A DNA stretch of 13,117 bases, from the NCBI GenBank assembly GCA_946480995.1, contig CAMLMF010000028.1, forward strand, positions 1 to 13,117, written 5' to 3'. Positions 1-7,171 of this stretch are shown here, in pieces. The DNA comes from an uncultured Bdellovibrio sp. Lineage in GTDB: Bacteria > Bdellovibrionota > Bdellovibrionia > Bdellovibrionales > Bdellovibrionaceae. How positions within the stretch are numbered: the first letter of the stretch is position 1; each line of letters opens with the position of its first letter. The position numbers were made by a program, and so were the translations under genes. The notes under the pieces were generated by a model. That model made no database searches. It was not told where the DNA came from and saw only the letters and a program-made list of their open reading frames with translations.

Positions 1-159
1 TTCAAGAAGCTGCTTAATGTAGACATTCAGTTGTTCCACGGAAAGAACAGAAGGCTCGTTGTCTTTCGTTGGAATGGCGGATGAAATTCCAACGGATCCC
101 AAACTCATCTGGGCAGAAACTTCGAATTTACGAAGGGGCTGATTAGGTGCATCTGACAT
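1..159 (-). CDS. xseA: Exodeoxyribonuclease VII large subunit, N-terminal fragment (runs off the window)
   Basis: The reverse complement from the ATG at 159-157 gives 53 codons that stay open to the window edge. After a variable tail of about 37 residues comes VLSVEQLNVYIKQLLE. This matches the opening of the OB-fold DNA-binding domain of XseA, which usually reads like LSVSELNRYIKxLLE. XseA with several XseB subunits forms exonuclease VII, which degrades single-stranded DNA to oligonucleotides in the cytoplasm. The catalytic core and C-terminal coiled coil lie outside the window. No good ribosome binding site is close to the ATG: the nearest purine run, GGGAG, lies about 15 bases upstream. 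The identification rests on this short conserved segment only. The frame is clear; the exact start is less certain. Confidence 0.75.
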   Translation of the reverse strand, partial: MSDAPNQPLRKFEVSAQMSLGSVGISSAIPTKDNEPSVLSVEQLNVYIKQLLE

Positions 160-211
160 GGGAGAAAACTAATGCTCCCATTCGAGCGAGTCAATAAGTT
201 AAGAGGACAAA

Positions 212-558
212 TTAGAGGGAGGAATACCAGACGTTCTGCGCCGACCACAGACCGCCGACAAAGAAGCAAAACCATCCTAAACTTTTGTGACGCGCGAGGT
301 TCGCAAAAGCTTGTCCCATGCGCTCTTGGCCGATGCGTACAAGAACCGGGTTCTCCAACACAAGTACCATTAAGAGTCCATAGAAAAAAACAAAGAATGG
401 AAAAATAAAATCTAACTTTTCTGGCGTCATATCCAATTTATCGGTGGCTTGGCGCAATTGCCAAAGTCCGGTTTCATTGACGAAATTAAAAGACCTGCTA
501 GAATGGTTTGTAGAGGTTCGACGGCGTAAAGCTCATCGAAATTAAACCTTACAAGCAT
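212..558 (-). pseudogene. Small two-helix membrane protein split by a one-base frameshift
   Basis: Two minus-strand frames join into one plausible protein. Frame A starts at the ATG 558-556 and reads MLVRFNFDELYAVEPLQTILAG, then runs into out-of-frame sequence and a TGA at 429-427. Frame B has no good start of its own and reads FNFVNETGLWQLRQATDKLD onward to a TAA at 214-212. It includes two hydrophobic segments, around IFPFFVFFYGLLMVLVL and LGWFCFFVGGLWSAQ, separated by a basic loop. The frames meet at a T-run (A-run at 488-491 on the plus strand). One more T would give a continuous protein of about 115 residues reading AGLFNFVNE. The family is not recognised. It lies just upstream of xseA on the same strand. 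This may be a true pseudogene, a sequencing error in a homopolymer, or a slippage site. An intact gene starting at the internal TTG (457-455) or ATG (430-428) is the alternative. Confidence 0.45.
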
Positions 559-564
559 ATTTTT

Positions 565-576
565 GGGGACTGTCCC
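565..576. repeat. Short palindrome GGGAC-T-GTCCC (REP-like candidate)
   Basis: The sequence TTTTTGGGGACTGTCCC contains perfect 5-bp arms around a single central T. Palindromes of the GGGGACxGTCCC type occur as dispersed copies in many bacterial genomes and have been linked to REP/RAYT-type elements, but only one copy is seen here. Dispersed status is therefore an inference. It lies immediately upstream of the ATG of the split membrane gene, in its likely leader. Confidence 0.35.
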
Positions 577-620
577 TGACAATGGTGAGCAAGCTCAGCT
601 CGTACTGAGAAGCCTAAAGT

Positions 621-629
621 TGTTATAAT
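621..629 (+). promoter_or_regulatory. Extended -10 promoter (TGTTATAAT)
   Basis: TGTTATAAT is a perfect TGnTATAAT extended -10 element, a form that can work without a good -35 box. None is seen at the proper distance: 601-606 is CGTACT. Transcription would start near 636 and run rightward toward the lipoprotease at 823, giving a leader of about 187 bases. No better promoter was found closer to that gene; CTGACA at 729-734 has no matching -10 box. A small RNA ending near the T-run at 682-688 is a second possibility. Confidence 0.4.
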
Positions 630-822
630 GGTCGCCCACCTTAGCTAAAACAGGTTTATGTTTCAGAGTGGCCATCGAGCCTTTTTTTATTGCCCTCCGC
701 AAATCTCCGTCTCAACGTGACACGTTTACTGACAAAAACTTCGTCACTATCACCTAAACATAAGTGAAGTTTTCAAGCTCCCTGTCATTCAGTGGGGTCC
801 TTTAAAATCCGATAAGTTCAAC

Positions 823-2796
823 ATGAATTTACGTTGGATTTCCATCGTTGCCATAGCTATTTCGGCCTTAGCTCTCTCTGCTTGCGGAGGCAGCTCCCTT
901 TCGGGTAACGACTATGGATCTCAACCTGCGGCAGCGGAACCTCCTTATTATGGTAAGCCCACTGACATCGCTGATGGTCTGCAAGTCAAAGTGCTAGCTA
1001 AATTTCTCTATCGTCAAACGGACTTCACACCTGGCGGCGGAACTGCGAACGGTCTTGGCGCTGTTGTGGCCAGTGGCAATGCTTTGCCAATTCCCTTTGC
1101 CGAGTTTCATATTTATGACTCTTCAGGGACTCGTATTCAGCAAGGCGAAACAACGACGGCGGGCCTTGCTGACTTTAAAATCCCGAAAACTGCAGGGACC
1201 TATACGCTGAAAGTTTTTTCTCGGGCGCTCAATAGCTATTTGAATATCAGCGTTCTTGAAGACATCTACAACAATACTCCTTATTCGATTTCTAAGACCT
1301 TTACGGTGACTAGTGCCCATATCACGAGCGGCCTGTTGGATCTTTCAAGCGCGCCCGTGTACGCCGAAGCTGACGAGGCGTTGTCTTCTAAAATTGAGGG
1401 TGGCGCCTTTAACATTATGTTTGATGTTTTAATTGCCAATGAATACATCCGCCGCAACATCGGCAAAAATGGCACGACTCCTGGCGTCCCGACTTCAAAC
1501 TCTAACACCTGGTGGGTTGCTGACAAAGTCACTGTTTATTGGAAAGCGGGCTTTAATCCTTACACATATTTTGATTCCGGGGGCGCACCGTTGTCGTTCT
1601 ATTCTCCGGGAGAAAAAAAGCTGTACATCTTAGGTGGCGTAAGTGGTGACGTTAAAAAAGCCGACACTGATCATTTTGATGATTCAGTTATTTTGCATGA
1701 GTACGGTCACTTCTTAGAAGATACCTTCGGCAACTCAGGCTCCCCAGGGGGATCTCACAACGGCAACTTTGTGATTGATCCGCGCTTAGCCTGGAGTGAA
1801 GGTTGGGCGAATTACTTCCAAGCTGCGGTTCTTACGGGAGCTGATGCCTTTGACGACAGTCAAGCCCCTGAATCCCGAATGCCGACGAATAAAAAATATC
1901 AATACTATGTCGACACCTATGGCTATAAGGGCAGTGGTAAGTACGGCGTGGGCATTGCCTTTAACTTAGCAGAAGTCGGCACCAATGCTGATTATGATCC
2001 TGTCGGCACACATCCGCAAAACACAGGGATTTTCCGCGAAGTTTCTATTGCTAGAACTCTTTACAAATCGACTCGCGCCACAACCGAAAGATACCCAACT
2101 TCGGTCTCTTCAAACAAAGGCGGAGGCATCGCATTTTCTTCCGTGTGGAAAGCTTTTTCAGGCGAAGATACCAACGGCTATTCGCGCACAAATCCTTGGG
2201 CGAAAAGCTTCAATAATCGTACGATGTACCCTGTACCAAACGGCGGCCTTTTCAATTGGTTCCTTGCCCAAAATGGTGCGAACAACACCGAGTGGACTGA
2301 CATTTTGACCGAAGAAAAACAAGTCGCGCAAACTCGGGACTATGCTTATTACTTAGATACTGGAACTTGCACGAATGTATTTACGAATGCGGCCGCCGAA
2401 TCCACCATGTCTCCGAGCGATTCTGTGAAGCGTTCGGATCAGCAAATGAACAATGATTTCTATTTGTATTACCATGATGGCGGAAGCGCAACCCTCGCCC
2501 TTTCATACTCCACCACGGGTACTGCGATGGATTTGGACTTAGTTCTTTATTCAAGTTCCTATGTGTATTTTGAAGATTACTATGTGAACGCAGGTTACAC
2601 CTCACCGTATGTGGTGCGCGCCAGCAGAAACACAGGCACTTCTTCTGAAAGCATTAGCTTAAACGGTCTTGCGGCAGGCTTCTATATTCTGAATGTTAAA
2701 GTGAATATGCGCGGATCTTCGATTGGAAAAACGGGCACAGCGACTTACACAATTACAAAAAATGGATTGACGACATTATGTGGAAAAGAAAGATAG
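823..2796 (+). CDS. Exported lipoprotein with zinc metalloprotease motif (HEYGH) and C-terminal PPC-like domain
   Basis: This 657-residue protein begins with a type II signal peptide. The hydrophobic stretch WISIVAIAISALAL leads to the lipobox LSAC with Cys21 followed by GlyGly, so it is probably an outer-membrane lipoprotein. Residues about 53-165 look like a beta-sandwich, Ig/carboxypeptidase-regulatory-like domain. The catalytic signature is HEYGH at 292-296, with His292 and His296 as zinc ligands and Glu293 as base. WSEGWANYF follows, where Glu326, 30 residues on, is the likely third ligand; this is a gluzincin arrangement that recalls M36 fungalysins. Residues about 542-645 resemble a pre-peptidase C-terminal (PPC) beta domain, with DLDLVLYSS and GLAAGFYILNV. 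Cys516 and Cys653 could form a disulfide. The substrate is unknown; an exported protease fits envelope work or prey degradation, which is inference. The stop overlaps the next gene by 19 bases. The start is fixed by the signal peptide, although no clear Shine-Dalgarno sequence precedes it. Confidence 0.8.
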   Translation: MNLRWISIVAIAISALALSACGGSSLSGNDYGSQPAAAEPPYYGKPTDIADGLQVKVLAKFLYRQTDFTPGGGTANGLGAVVASGNALPIPFAEFHIYDSSGTRIQQGETTTAGLADFKIPKTAGTYTLKVFSRALNSYLNISVLEDIYNNTPYSISKTFTVTSAHITSGLLDLSSAPVYAEADEALSSKIEGGAFNIMFDVLIANEYIRRNIGKNGTTPGVPTSNSNTWWVADKVTVYWKAGFNPYTYFDSGGAPLSFYSPGEKKLYILGGVSGDVKKADTDHFDDSVILHEYGHFLEDTFGNSGSPGGSHNGNFVIDPRLAWSEGWANYFQAAVLTGADAFDDSQAPESRMPTNKKYQYYVDTYGYKGSGKYGVGIAFNLAEVGTNADYDPVGTHPQNTGIFREVSIARTLYKSTRATTERYPTSVSSNKGGGIAFSSVWKAFSGEDTNGYSRTNPWAKSFNNRTMYPVPNGGLFNWFLAQNGANNTEWTDILTEEKQVAQTRDYAYYLDTGTCTNVFTNAAAESTMSPSDSVKRSDQQMNNDFYLYYHDGGSATLALSYSTTGTAMDLDLVLYSSSYVYFEDYYVNAGYTSPYVVRASRNTGTSSESISLNGLAAGFYILNVKVNMRGSSIGKTGTATYTITKNGLTTLCGKER

Positions 2797-3344
2797 TTCT
2801 TATAGTCGGCACAGGCCTTTGCCTTGGCGCCTTTGGCACTAATTACTTTGCGAAAAATTCTTCGCGGGGTCCGGCATCTATCGTCACAAACAAATCCAAC
2901 CTGTGGACGCCAGCTCCGTTGGGTAAACACTTGGCTTTATTCAAAGTTGAAATTGCCAGCTCCGTCATCCCTGAGTCTGATAAGGATGAAACAACGTTAA
3001 CGGGTCGGATATTAGTGAACCAAGAATTTAGCAGCGACCTGGCTTACGCCTGGGACCTGCCGGAAGAAGTTCAAGTGATCGAGGGAAATGTCTCTGACAC
3101 TTTGGCAGGTGTGCAAAAGGGACAAATCGTTGAGCTGAAGTTAACTGTCGTGGGCTTCAGCAAAGAAAAACAAAAACTTATCAGCCTACAAGCTTCTGGA
3201 AAAAAGGGAGCTGAAACTTTGGGAACGTCTGCGATGTTAGCAAGCCGTCCCGAGGACACATGGGAAGCCGTAGCCCCCAATATGAAAAAAGACGCCGAGG
3301 AGCAGTTAGGTACTGGCAAATCTCGTCGTGGTCAGTCGGAATAA
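2778..3344 (+). CDS. Small exported or membrane-anchored protein of unknown function
   Basis: This protein has 188 residues. A basic N-terminus (MWKRK) and a hydrophobic segment at about 6-24 form a signal peptide or single membrane anchor. Cys15 is preceded by Leu, so it is not a proper lipobox. The rest, about 45-140, alternates hydrophobic and polar residues as in a beta-sandwich, for example IVELKLTVVGFSKEKQKLIS. The C-terminus is charged and ends in SRRGQSE. I do not recognise a family. Its ATG lies inside the last codons of the metalloprotease gene in another frame, a 19-base overlap that implies co-transcription and probably coupled translation. A role as partner, chaperone or inhibitor of the protease is inferred from position only. 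The stop is one base away from the stop of the opposing nfu gene. Confidence 0.65.
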   Translation: MWKRKIVLIVGTGLCLGAFGTNYFAKNSSRGPASIVTNKSNLWTPAPLGKHLALFKVEIASSVIPESDKDETTLTGRILVNQEFSSDLAYAWDLPEEVQVIEGNVSDTLAGVQKGQIVELKLTVVGFSKEKQKLISLQASGKKGAETLGTSAMLASRPEDTWEAVAPNMKKDAEEQLGTGKSRRGQSE

Positions 3345-3345
3345 T

Positions 3346-3909
3346 CTATTGTAACGGGATGACTTCGATCTCTGGATTGAATTGATCCCGCAAGATGCCT
3401 TCAATCGCCATCAAAGTTCCTGACGTCGCACTTGGACAAGTGCCGCACGCGCCTTGATAAAACACGTAAAGCTTATTGTCTTCATACTTCACCACATCCA
3501 AGTCCCCACCGTCGCCTTGCAAACCAGGACGCACTGTTTGATCGAGGATTTCTTCGATCTGTTGTACTTCCGGTGGCAAGTTCGCACGACGCATTTTCTT
3601 TTCATCAAATTGCGTTTGCTGTGGGTTATGCGCTGGCATGCGAGTTTGAATCACAGCACAGACATTTTTTTGAATCTCTTCTGGATCTTCATCAAAGTTG
3701 TGCGTGATCGTGATCACATTTTGAAAGAAGTGAACTTGGCGCACACCGATGACTTGAAACAATGACGAAGCCAACAAGCTTTGATCAGCTTCTTTGGCAT
3801 CAGCATAAGTCGCCTTACCTTCAGTCAATACGGGGCGATCCAAAACGAATTTCCATGCGTTTGGATTTGGGGTTGCTTGAATACGGATCAGAACATCTTG
3901 GCTGCTCAT
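3346..3909 (-). CDS. nfu: Two-domain Nfu iron-sulfur cluster carrier
   Basis: This protein has 187 residues. Residues 7-95 form an Nfu N-terminal domain with the hallmark ATPNPNAWKF (TPNPN-x-x-KF in the family). Residues 112-185 form a NifU C-terminal domain with the segment RPGLQGDGGDLDVV and the cluster-binding pair Cys155-Gly-Thr-Cys158 in GACGTCPSA. The N-plus-C arrangement is the one seen in mitochondrial NFU1 and many bacteria. It probably receives [4Fe-4S] clusters from SufBCD and passes them to target enzymes in the cytoplasm. Its ATG overlaps the sufS stop as ATGA, so translation is likely coupled; it is the last gene of the SUF operon. The stop faces the convergent gene across a single base, leaving no intergenic room for a terminator. 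Confidence 0.93.
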   Translation of the reverse strand: MSSQDVLIRIQATPNPNAWKFVLDRPVLTEGKATYADAKEADQSLLASSLFQVIGVRQVHFFQNVITITHNFDEDPEEIQKNVCAVIQTRMPAHNPQQTQFDEKKMRRANLPPEVQQIEEILDQTVRPGLQGDGGDLDVVKYEDNKLYVFYQGACGTCPSATSGTLMAIEGILRDQFNPEIEVIPLQ

Positions 3910-5147
3910 AACAACATCTCCCGGGCTTTCACCACGGCTTTTACTAAGGACTTAATATCTTCATGATTATTATATACTGAAAACGAAGCACGTACAGTGC
4001 CTGGGACACCAAATTTCGCCATTAACGGCTGAGTGCAATGATGACCTGCGCGGACAGCCACACCTTCACGATCCAGGATCTGACCCACATCAGAATGGTG
4101 AGCCCCTTTCAGATTAAATGAAAGGATCGGTCCTTTATCTGCCGCTGTTCCGACGATTTTTACGTCAGGAATTTGCAGCATCTGTGTCGTCGCGTCTTTT
4201 AAAAGTTCCATTTCATAGGCGTGGATATTTGCAAAACCAATGCTTTCGACAAAATCAATCGCCGCATGCAAACCCACTGCTCCTTCGACGTGCGGAGTTC
4301 CCGCCTCGAAGCGGAAAGGCACATCGTTAAAGGTCGTTTTTTCAATAGTCACTTTAGCAATCATGCTGCCGCCACCTTGATACGGAGGCATCGCTTCTAA
4401 AATTTCTTTTTTCCCATAAACGACACCAAAGCCAAAGGGACCGAAAAGTTTATGCGCAGAAAAAACAAAGAAATCACAGTCGATGTCTTTCACATCCACT
4501 TTAGCTTGTGACACGATCTGCGCCCCGTCGATTAAAACTTTAGCACCAGCTTCATGGGCAAGCTTGGTCAAAAGTTTCATATCGGTATTCGTACCCAGCG
4601 TGTTCGAACACGCTGTGAACGCGACCATTTTCGTTTTTGATGATAACTTCTTCTTAAAGTCTTCAAGATCCAATTCACCGTTTTCTAAAACAGCGGCGGC
4701 CACAACTTTGGCACCCAATTTTTCAGCCACGATTTGCCAAGGAACGATGTTGGCGTGATGTTCCATCTCTGTGATCAGGATCTCATCACCGGCTTTTAAA
4801 GAAATCGCGCCCCAAGAATTTGCCACCAAATTAATCGCCTCCGTCGTACCTCGCACAAAGATGATTTCATCAGAAGAAGCCGCCCCTAAAAAGTCCGCCA
4901 CTTTTTGACGAGACGACTCGAAGGCTTGCGTTGCGACGTCACCCAAATAGTGCGCGCCCCGATGCACGTTCGATGTTTCATAGGAGTAAAATTTAGTAAT
5001 GCGATCAATCACTGACTGTGGCTTTAATGTGGTCGCAGCACTGTCCAAATAGACAATGCTTTTACCGTAAGCTTGCTGAGTCAGCGCAGGAAACTGCGCC
5101 CGAATCGCTGCAAATTGTTTTTCTAAATTATCCATATCCCTATCCAT
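3906..5147 (-). CDS. sufS: Cysteine desulfurase SufS (group II)
   Basis: This 413-residue protein is full length for SufS. It is a PLP enzyme that takes sulfur from cysteine, leaving alanine, and holds it as a persulfide for Fe-S assembly. Seen here: the His pair in MEHHANIVPW (130-131) that stacks on PLP, Asp207-Gly-Ala-Gln, the PLP lysine Lys233 in FSAHKLFGPFG, and the catalytic Cys371 in RAGHHCTQPLM, the form typical of SufS/CsdA enzymes. The start at 5147 gives an 8-base overlap with the sufD stop. An ATG four codons later (5135-5133) is also possible, but the AGGGA before it is only one base away, so the overlapping start with coupling is preferred. E. coli SufS needs SufE as sulfur acceptor. 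No sufE or sufU is present in this operon, so the partner must be elsewhere or the sulfur goes directly to SufB. Confidence 0.96.
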   Translation of the reverse strand: MDRDMDNLEKQFAAIRAQFPALTQQAYGKSIVYLDSAATTLKPQSVIDRITKFYSYETSNVHRGAHYLGDVATQAFESSRQKVADFLGAASSDEIIFVRGTTEAINLVANSWGAISLKAGDEILITEMEHHANIVPWQIVAEKLGAKVVAAAVLENGELDLEDFKKKLSSKTKMVAFTACSNTLGTNTDMKLLTKLAHEAGAKVLIDGAQIVSQAKVDVKDIDCDFFVFSAHKLFGPFGFGVVYGKKEILEAMPPYQGGGSMIAKVTIEKTTFNDVPFRFEAGTPHVEGAVGLHAAIDFVESIGFANIHAYEMELLKDATTQMLQIPDVKIVGTAADKGPILSFNLKGAHHSDVGQILDREGVAVRAGHHCTQPLMAKFGVPGTVRASFSVYNNHEDIKSLVKAVVKAREMLL

Positions 5148-6399
5148 TCAGATGAAGTTTGTTAAAAACTTCATCAAGATGGCGAGACAACCATTTTTGT
5201 GTTTTCTCGTCGGAAAGTTTGTAAATCACTTCAGAAAGAAAGCCGTAACTTAACATCGGAACAGCCTTAGCTTTTGGAATCGCGCGTGACTGCAAATAGA
5301 ATAGCTCTTCCTTGTTCAGCTGCCCTACAGTTGATCCATGGGCCGCCTTTACGTCGTCTGCATAGATCTCAAGACTTGGTTTGCTGTCGGCTTCTGCCTT
5401 GGTGTTCAAAATCAAATTGTTATTCAACTGGGCCGAGTTCGCCTTCTGCGCATCTTTACGAATCAAAACTTTGCCACAGAAAACGGCACGGGATTCGCCA
5501 TCCAGAATGCCCTTATAAAGTTGCGTGGTATTGCATTCACCTACGGCATGATCAATCAATGTCGTGTTGTCGACGTGCTGTGATCCCTGAACTGCGTAAA
5601 CGCCTAGAATTTGCGAATCAGAACCGGCACCCTTAAGAACCACATCCAACGAGTGGCGCGATAAGCTCGCACCCGTCGCAAAAGCTAAGCTTTCGACATT
5701 GGCATGCTTCGCCACGTGAATGCGCGTGCGCCCGATATTAATTGCCGCTAAGGCCTCTGCCTGAACGCGCACATAAGAAACTTTGGCACTTTCGCCGACA
5801 TGTAAATCTAAAACAGAGTTTACAAAATACGGAGAATCCGCAGAGCCATAATAACTTTCTAAGAACTTCACCGAAGAGCGCGCACCCACTTCAATACGCA
5901 CACGTGGCGTCACCATCAAAGAAGTCGTCGCTTCGTTGGCCGTGAAAAACACGAAATTCACAGGTTTATCCACAGAGATTTCTTTAACAACAGAAATCGC
6001 TAGTGGTCGCACCACATACGCCGCATTTAAAGCGTCGAAGGTGTCATCAAAGTCATTTGTGTATTCAGCAAGCTCTGTCATGTGAACGCCCGCAGGCAAT
6101 TCGTCAGAAAGAGTTTTATTAAGAACACCGTTAAAGAACACGACGTTAGTAAAATCAGTGTTCAAATATTTTTTAATTTCTAGAATCGTGTCGTGACTTG
6201 GCGCTGTTGCGTGCAAAGAACTTGGCTCGAAGTTTTTATCGGCCAAAGTTTTTACACTGGTATAATGCCAGTCTTCTTGATTACGAGTCGGCAGTCCCTT
6301 GTGAAGTGCATAGTCATGCGCTGCCTGACGGAAGGAAGCAAGCGCCCCTGCCGCTGGATTCTTGAGACTGAATTTGTCGTAAGTAGTCAGTAAATGCAT
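5140..6399 (-). CDS. sufD: Fe-S cluster scaffold subunit SufD
   Basis: This is the SufBD-family protein between sufC and sufS. The N-terminal half is variable and helical (NQEDWHYTSVKTL is a typical SufD segment). The C-terminal beta-helix carries NNNLILNTKAEADSKPSLEI and AAHGSTVGQL; its His354, counted from the start chosen here, corresponds to the conserved SufD histidine at the SufB-SufD interface. The family's final FLSEVI segment is present. SufD pairs with SufB on a SufC dimer to build clusters. The ATG at 6399-6397 (MHLLTTYDKF, 419 residues) is preferred because GGGGA sits five bases upstream. A TTG start at 6411 would add four residues but would use those same bases as codons. The stop codon overlaps the sufS start by 8 bases. 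Confidence 0.94.
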   Translation of the reverse strand: MHLLTTYDKFSLKNPAAGALASFRQAAHDYALHKGLPTRNQEDWHYTSVKTLADKNFEPSSLHATAPSHDTILEIKKYLNTDFTNVVFFNGVLNKTLSDELPAGVHMTELAEYTNDFDDTFDALNAAYVVRPLAISVVKEISVDKPVNFVFFTANEATTSLMVTPRVRIEVGARSSVKFLESYYGSADSPYFVNSVLDLHVGESAKVSYVRVQAEALAAINIGRTRIHVAKHANVESLAFATGASLSRHSLDVVLKGAGSDSQILGVYAVQGSQHVDNTTLIDHAVGECNTTQLYKGILDGESRAVFCGKVLIRKDAQKANSAQLNNNLILNTKAEADSKPSLEIYADDVKAAHGSTVGQLNKEELFYLQSRAIPKAKAVPMLSYGFLSEVIYKLSDEKTQKWLSRHLDEVFNKLHLNG

Positions 6400-6417
6400 T
6401 TCATTCCCCAAGATCGC

Positions 6418-7170
6418 CTAGTTAATCAACCAGTCGTAACCTTTTTCCTCTAGCTTTAAAGCCAATGAGCTGTCGCCAGTTTCAACAATTTTTCCGTTCA
6501 CTAAAACGTGAACGAAGTCCGGCTTAATGTAATCCAAAAGGCGTTGGTAATGCGTTACCAAGACAATTGCATTGTCTTTACGACGAAGCTTATTCACGCC
6601 GTCTGAAACCACGCGAAGAGCATCGATATCAAGACCTGAATCCGTTTCATCCAATAAAGCCAAACGCGGTGACAACACAGCCATTTGCAAGATTTCGTTT
6701 TTCTTTTTTTCGCCACCAGAAAAGCCTGTGTTCACAGGACGATCCAAGTATTCAGGCTTCATGCTGACAAGTTTTAATTTTTGCACCAGGAATTCGCGGA
6801 ACTCCCCCTCAGGCATAGGCTCTGAACCTTGATGTTGCAAAACCGAGTTAAAAGCTGTGTGCAAGAATGTAAAGTTAGAAACCCCAGGTACTTCCACTGG
6901 ATATTGGAAAGCTAAGAAGATGCCTTCTTTGGCTCTTTCATCGGGTTCTAAATCCAAAAGGTTCTTCATTTGGAAATTGATATCGTAAAGCACTTCGCCT
7001 GAAGTCACTTCATACGCCGGATGACCGGCAAGAACTTTTGAAAGAGTCGACTTACCAGAACCGTTAGGTCCCATGATCGCATGCACTTCGCCAGCGTTGA
7101 TTTTTAAACTTAAACCTTTAAGAATTTCTTTTTCTTCAACACGTGCGTGCAGATTCTTAATTTCTATCAT
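6418..7170 (-). CDS. sufC: SufC, ABC-type ATPase of the SufBCD complex
   Basis: At 250 residues the length is normal for SufC. All ATPase motifs are present in order: Walker A GPNGSGKST (34-42, Lys40), Q-loop Gln89 in AFQYPVEVPG, signature SGGEKKKNE (151-159), Walker B LALLDE (170-175), D-loop SGLD (178-181) and the switch His207 in VTHYQRLL. It is a soluble ABC ATPase whose hydrolysis reshapes SufB-SufD during cluster assembly; it is not a transporter. Lys replaces the more common Arg in the SGGEKKRNE stretch, which should be harmless. The ATG lies one base after the sufB stop, and GGGG from the end of sufB sits four bases before it as ribosome binding site. Confidence 0.96.
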   Translation of the reverse strand: MIEIKNLHARVEEKEILKGLSLKINAGEVHAIMGPNGSGKSTLSKVLAGHPAYEVTSGEVLYDINFQMKNLLDLEPDERAKEGIFLAFQYPVEVPGVSNFTFLHTAFNSVLQHQGSEPMPEGEFREFLVQKLKLVSMKPEYLDRPVNTGFSGGEKKKNEILQMAVLSPRLALLDETDSGLDIDALRVVSDGVNKLRRKDNAIVLVTHYQRLLDYIKPDFVHVLVNGKIVETGDSSLALKLEEKGYDWLIN

Positions 7171-7171
7171 G

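Larger units (their letters stand above)
559..822. other. Non-coding region between the split membrane gene and the lipoprotease
   Basis: No convincing coding sequence is visible on either strand; the longest start-to-stop stretch I followed, from the ATG at 659, encodes about 20 residues with no family resemblance. The region holds a GGGAC-T-GTCCC palindrome at its left end, a TGAGC-AA-GCTCA palindrome at 586-597, an extended -10 promoter at 621-629 and a run of seven T at 682-688 after a poor GC stem. It is the 5' flank of the lipoprotease gene. No strong Shine-Dalgarno sequence precedes that ATG. Confidence 0.5.

Noticed and set aside
172..408. Plus-strand reading frame opposite the small membrane gene
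   Set aside because: Arg-rich, low-complexity translation with no family resemblance. It is the antisense shadow of the minus-strand membrane protein.
586..597. TGAGC-AA-GCTCA palindrome
   Set aside because: Short, with no conserved neighbour, promoter spacing or second copy to support an operator.
668..688. Terminator-like GGC-CATCGA-GCC stem followed by seven T
   Set aside because: The stem is only three base pairs; longer pairings with 630-639 need bulges and internal loops. Too weak to call a terminator.
717..770. Scattered GTGAC/GTCAC and ACTTC/GAAGT arms upstream of the lipoprotease
   Set aside because: The arms are imperfect and unevenly spaced; they can be paired several ways, as expected by chance.
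1281..1532. Open frames opposite and inside the lipoprotease, SUF and tol genes
   Set aside because: Their translations look like antisense or out-of-frame products, without domains, and the genes they overlap are well supported.
6400..6411. TTG start for SufD
   Set aside because: The bases form a GGGGA ribosome binding site at proper distance from the ATG at 6399.
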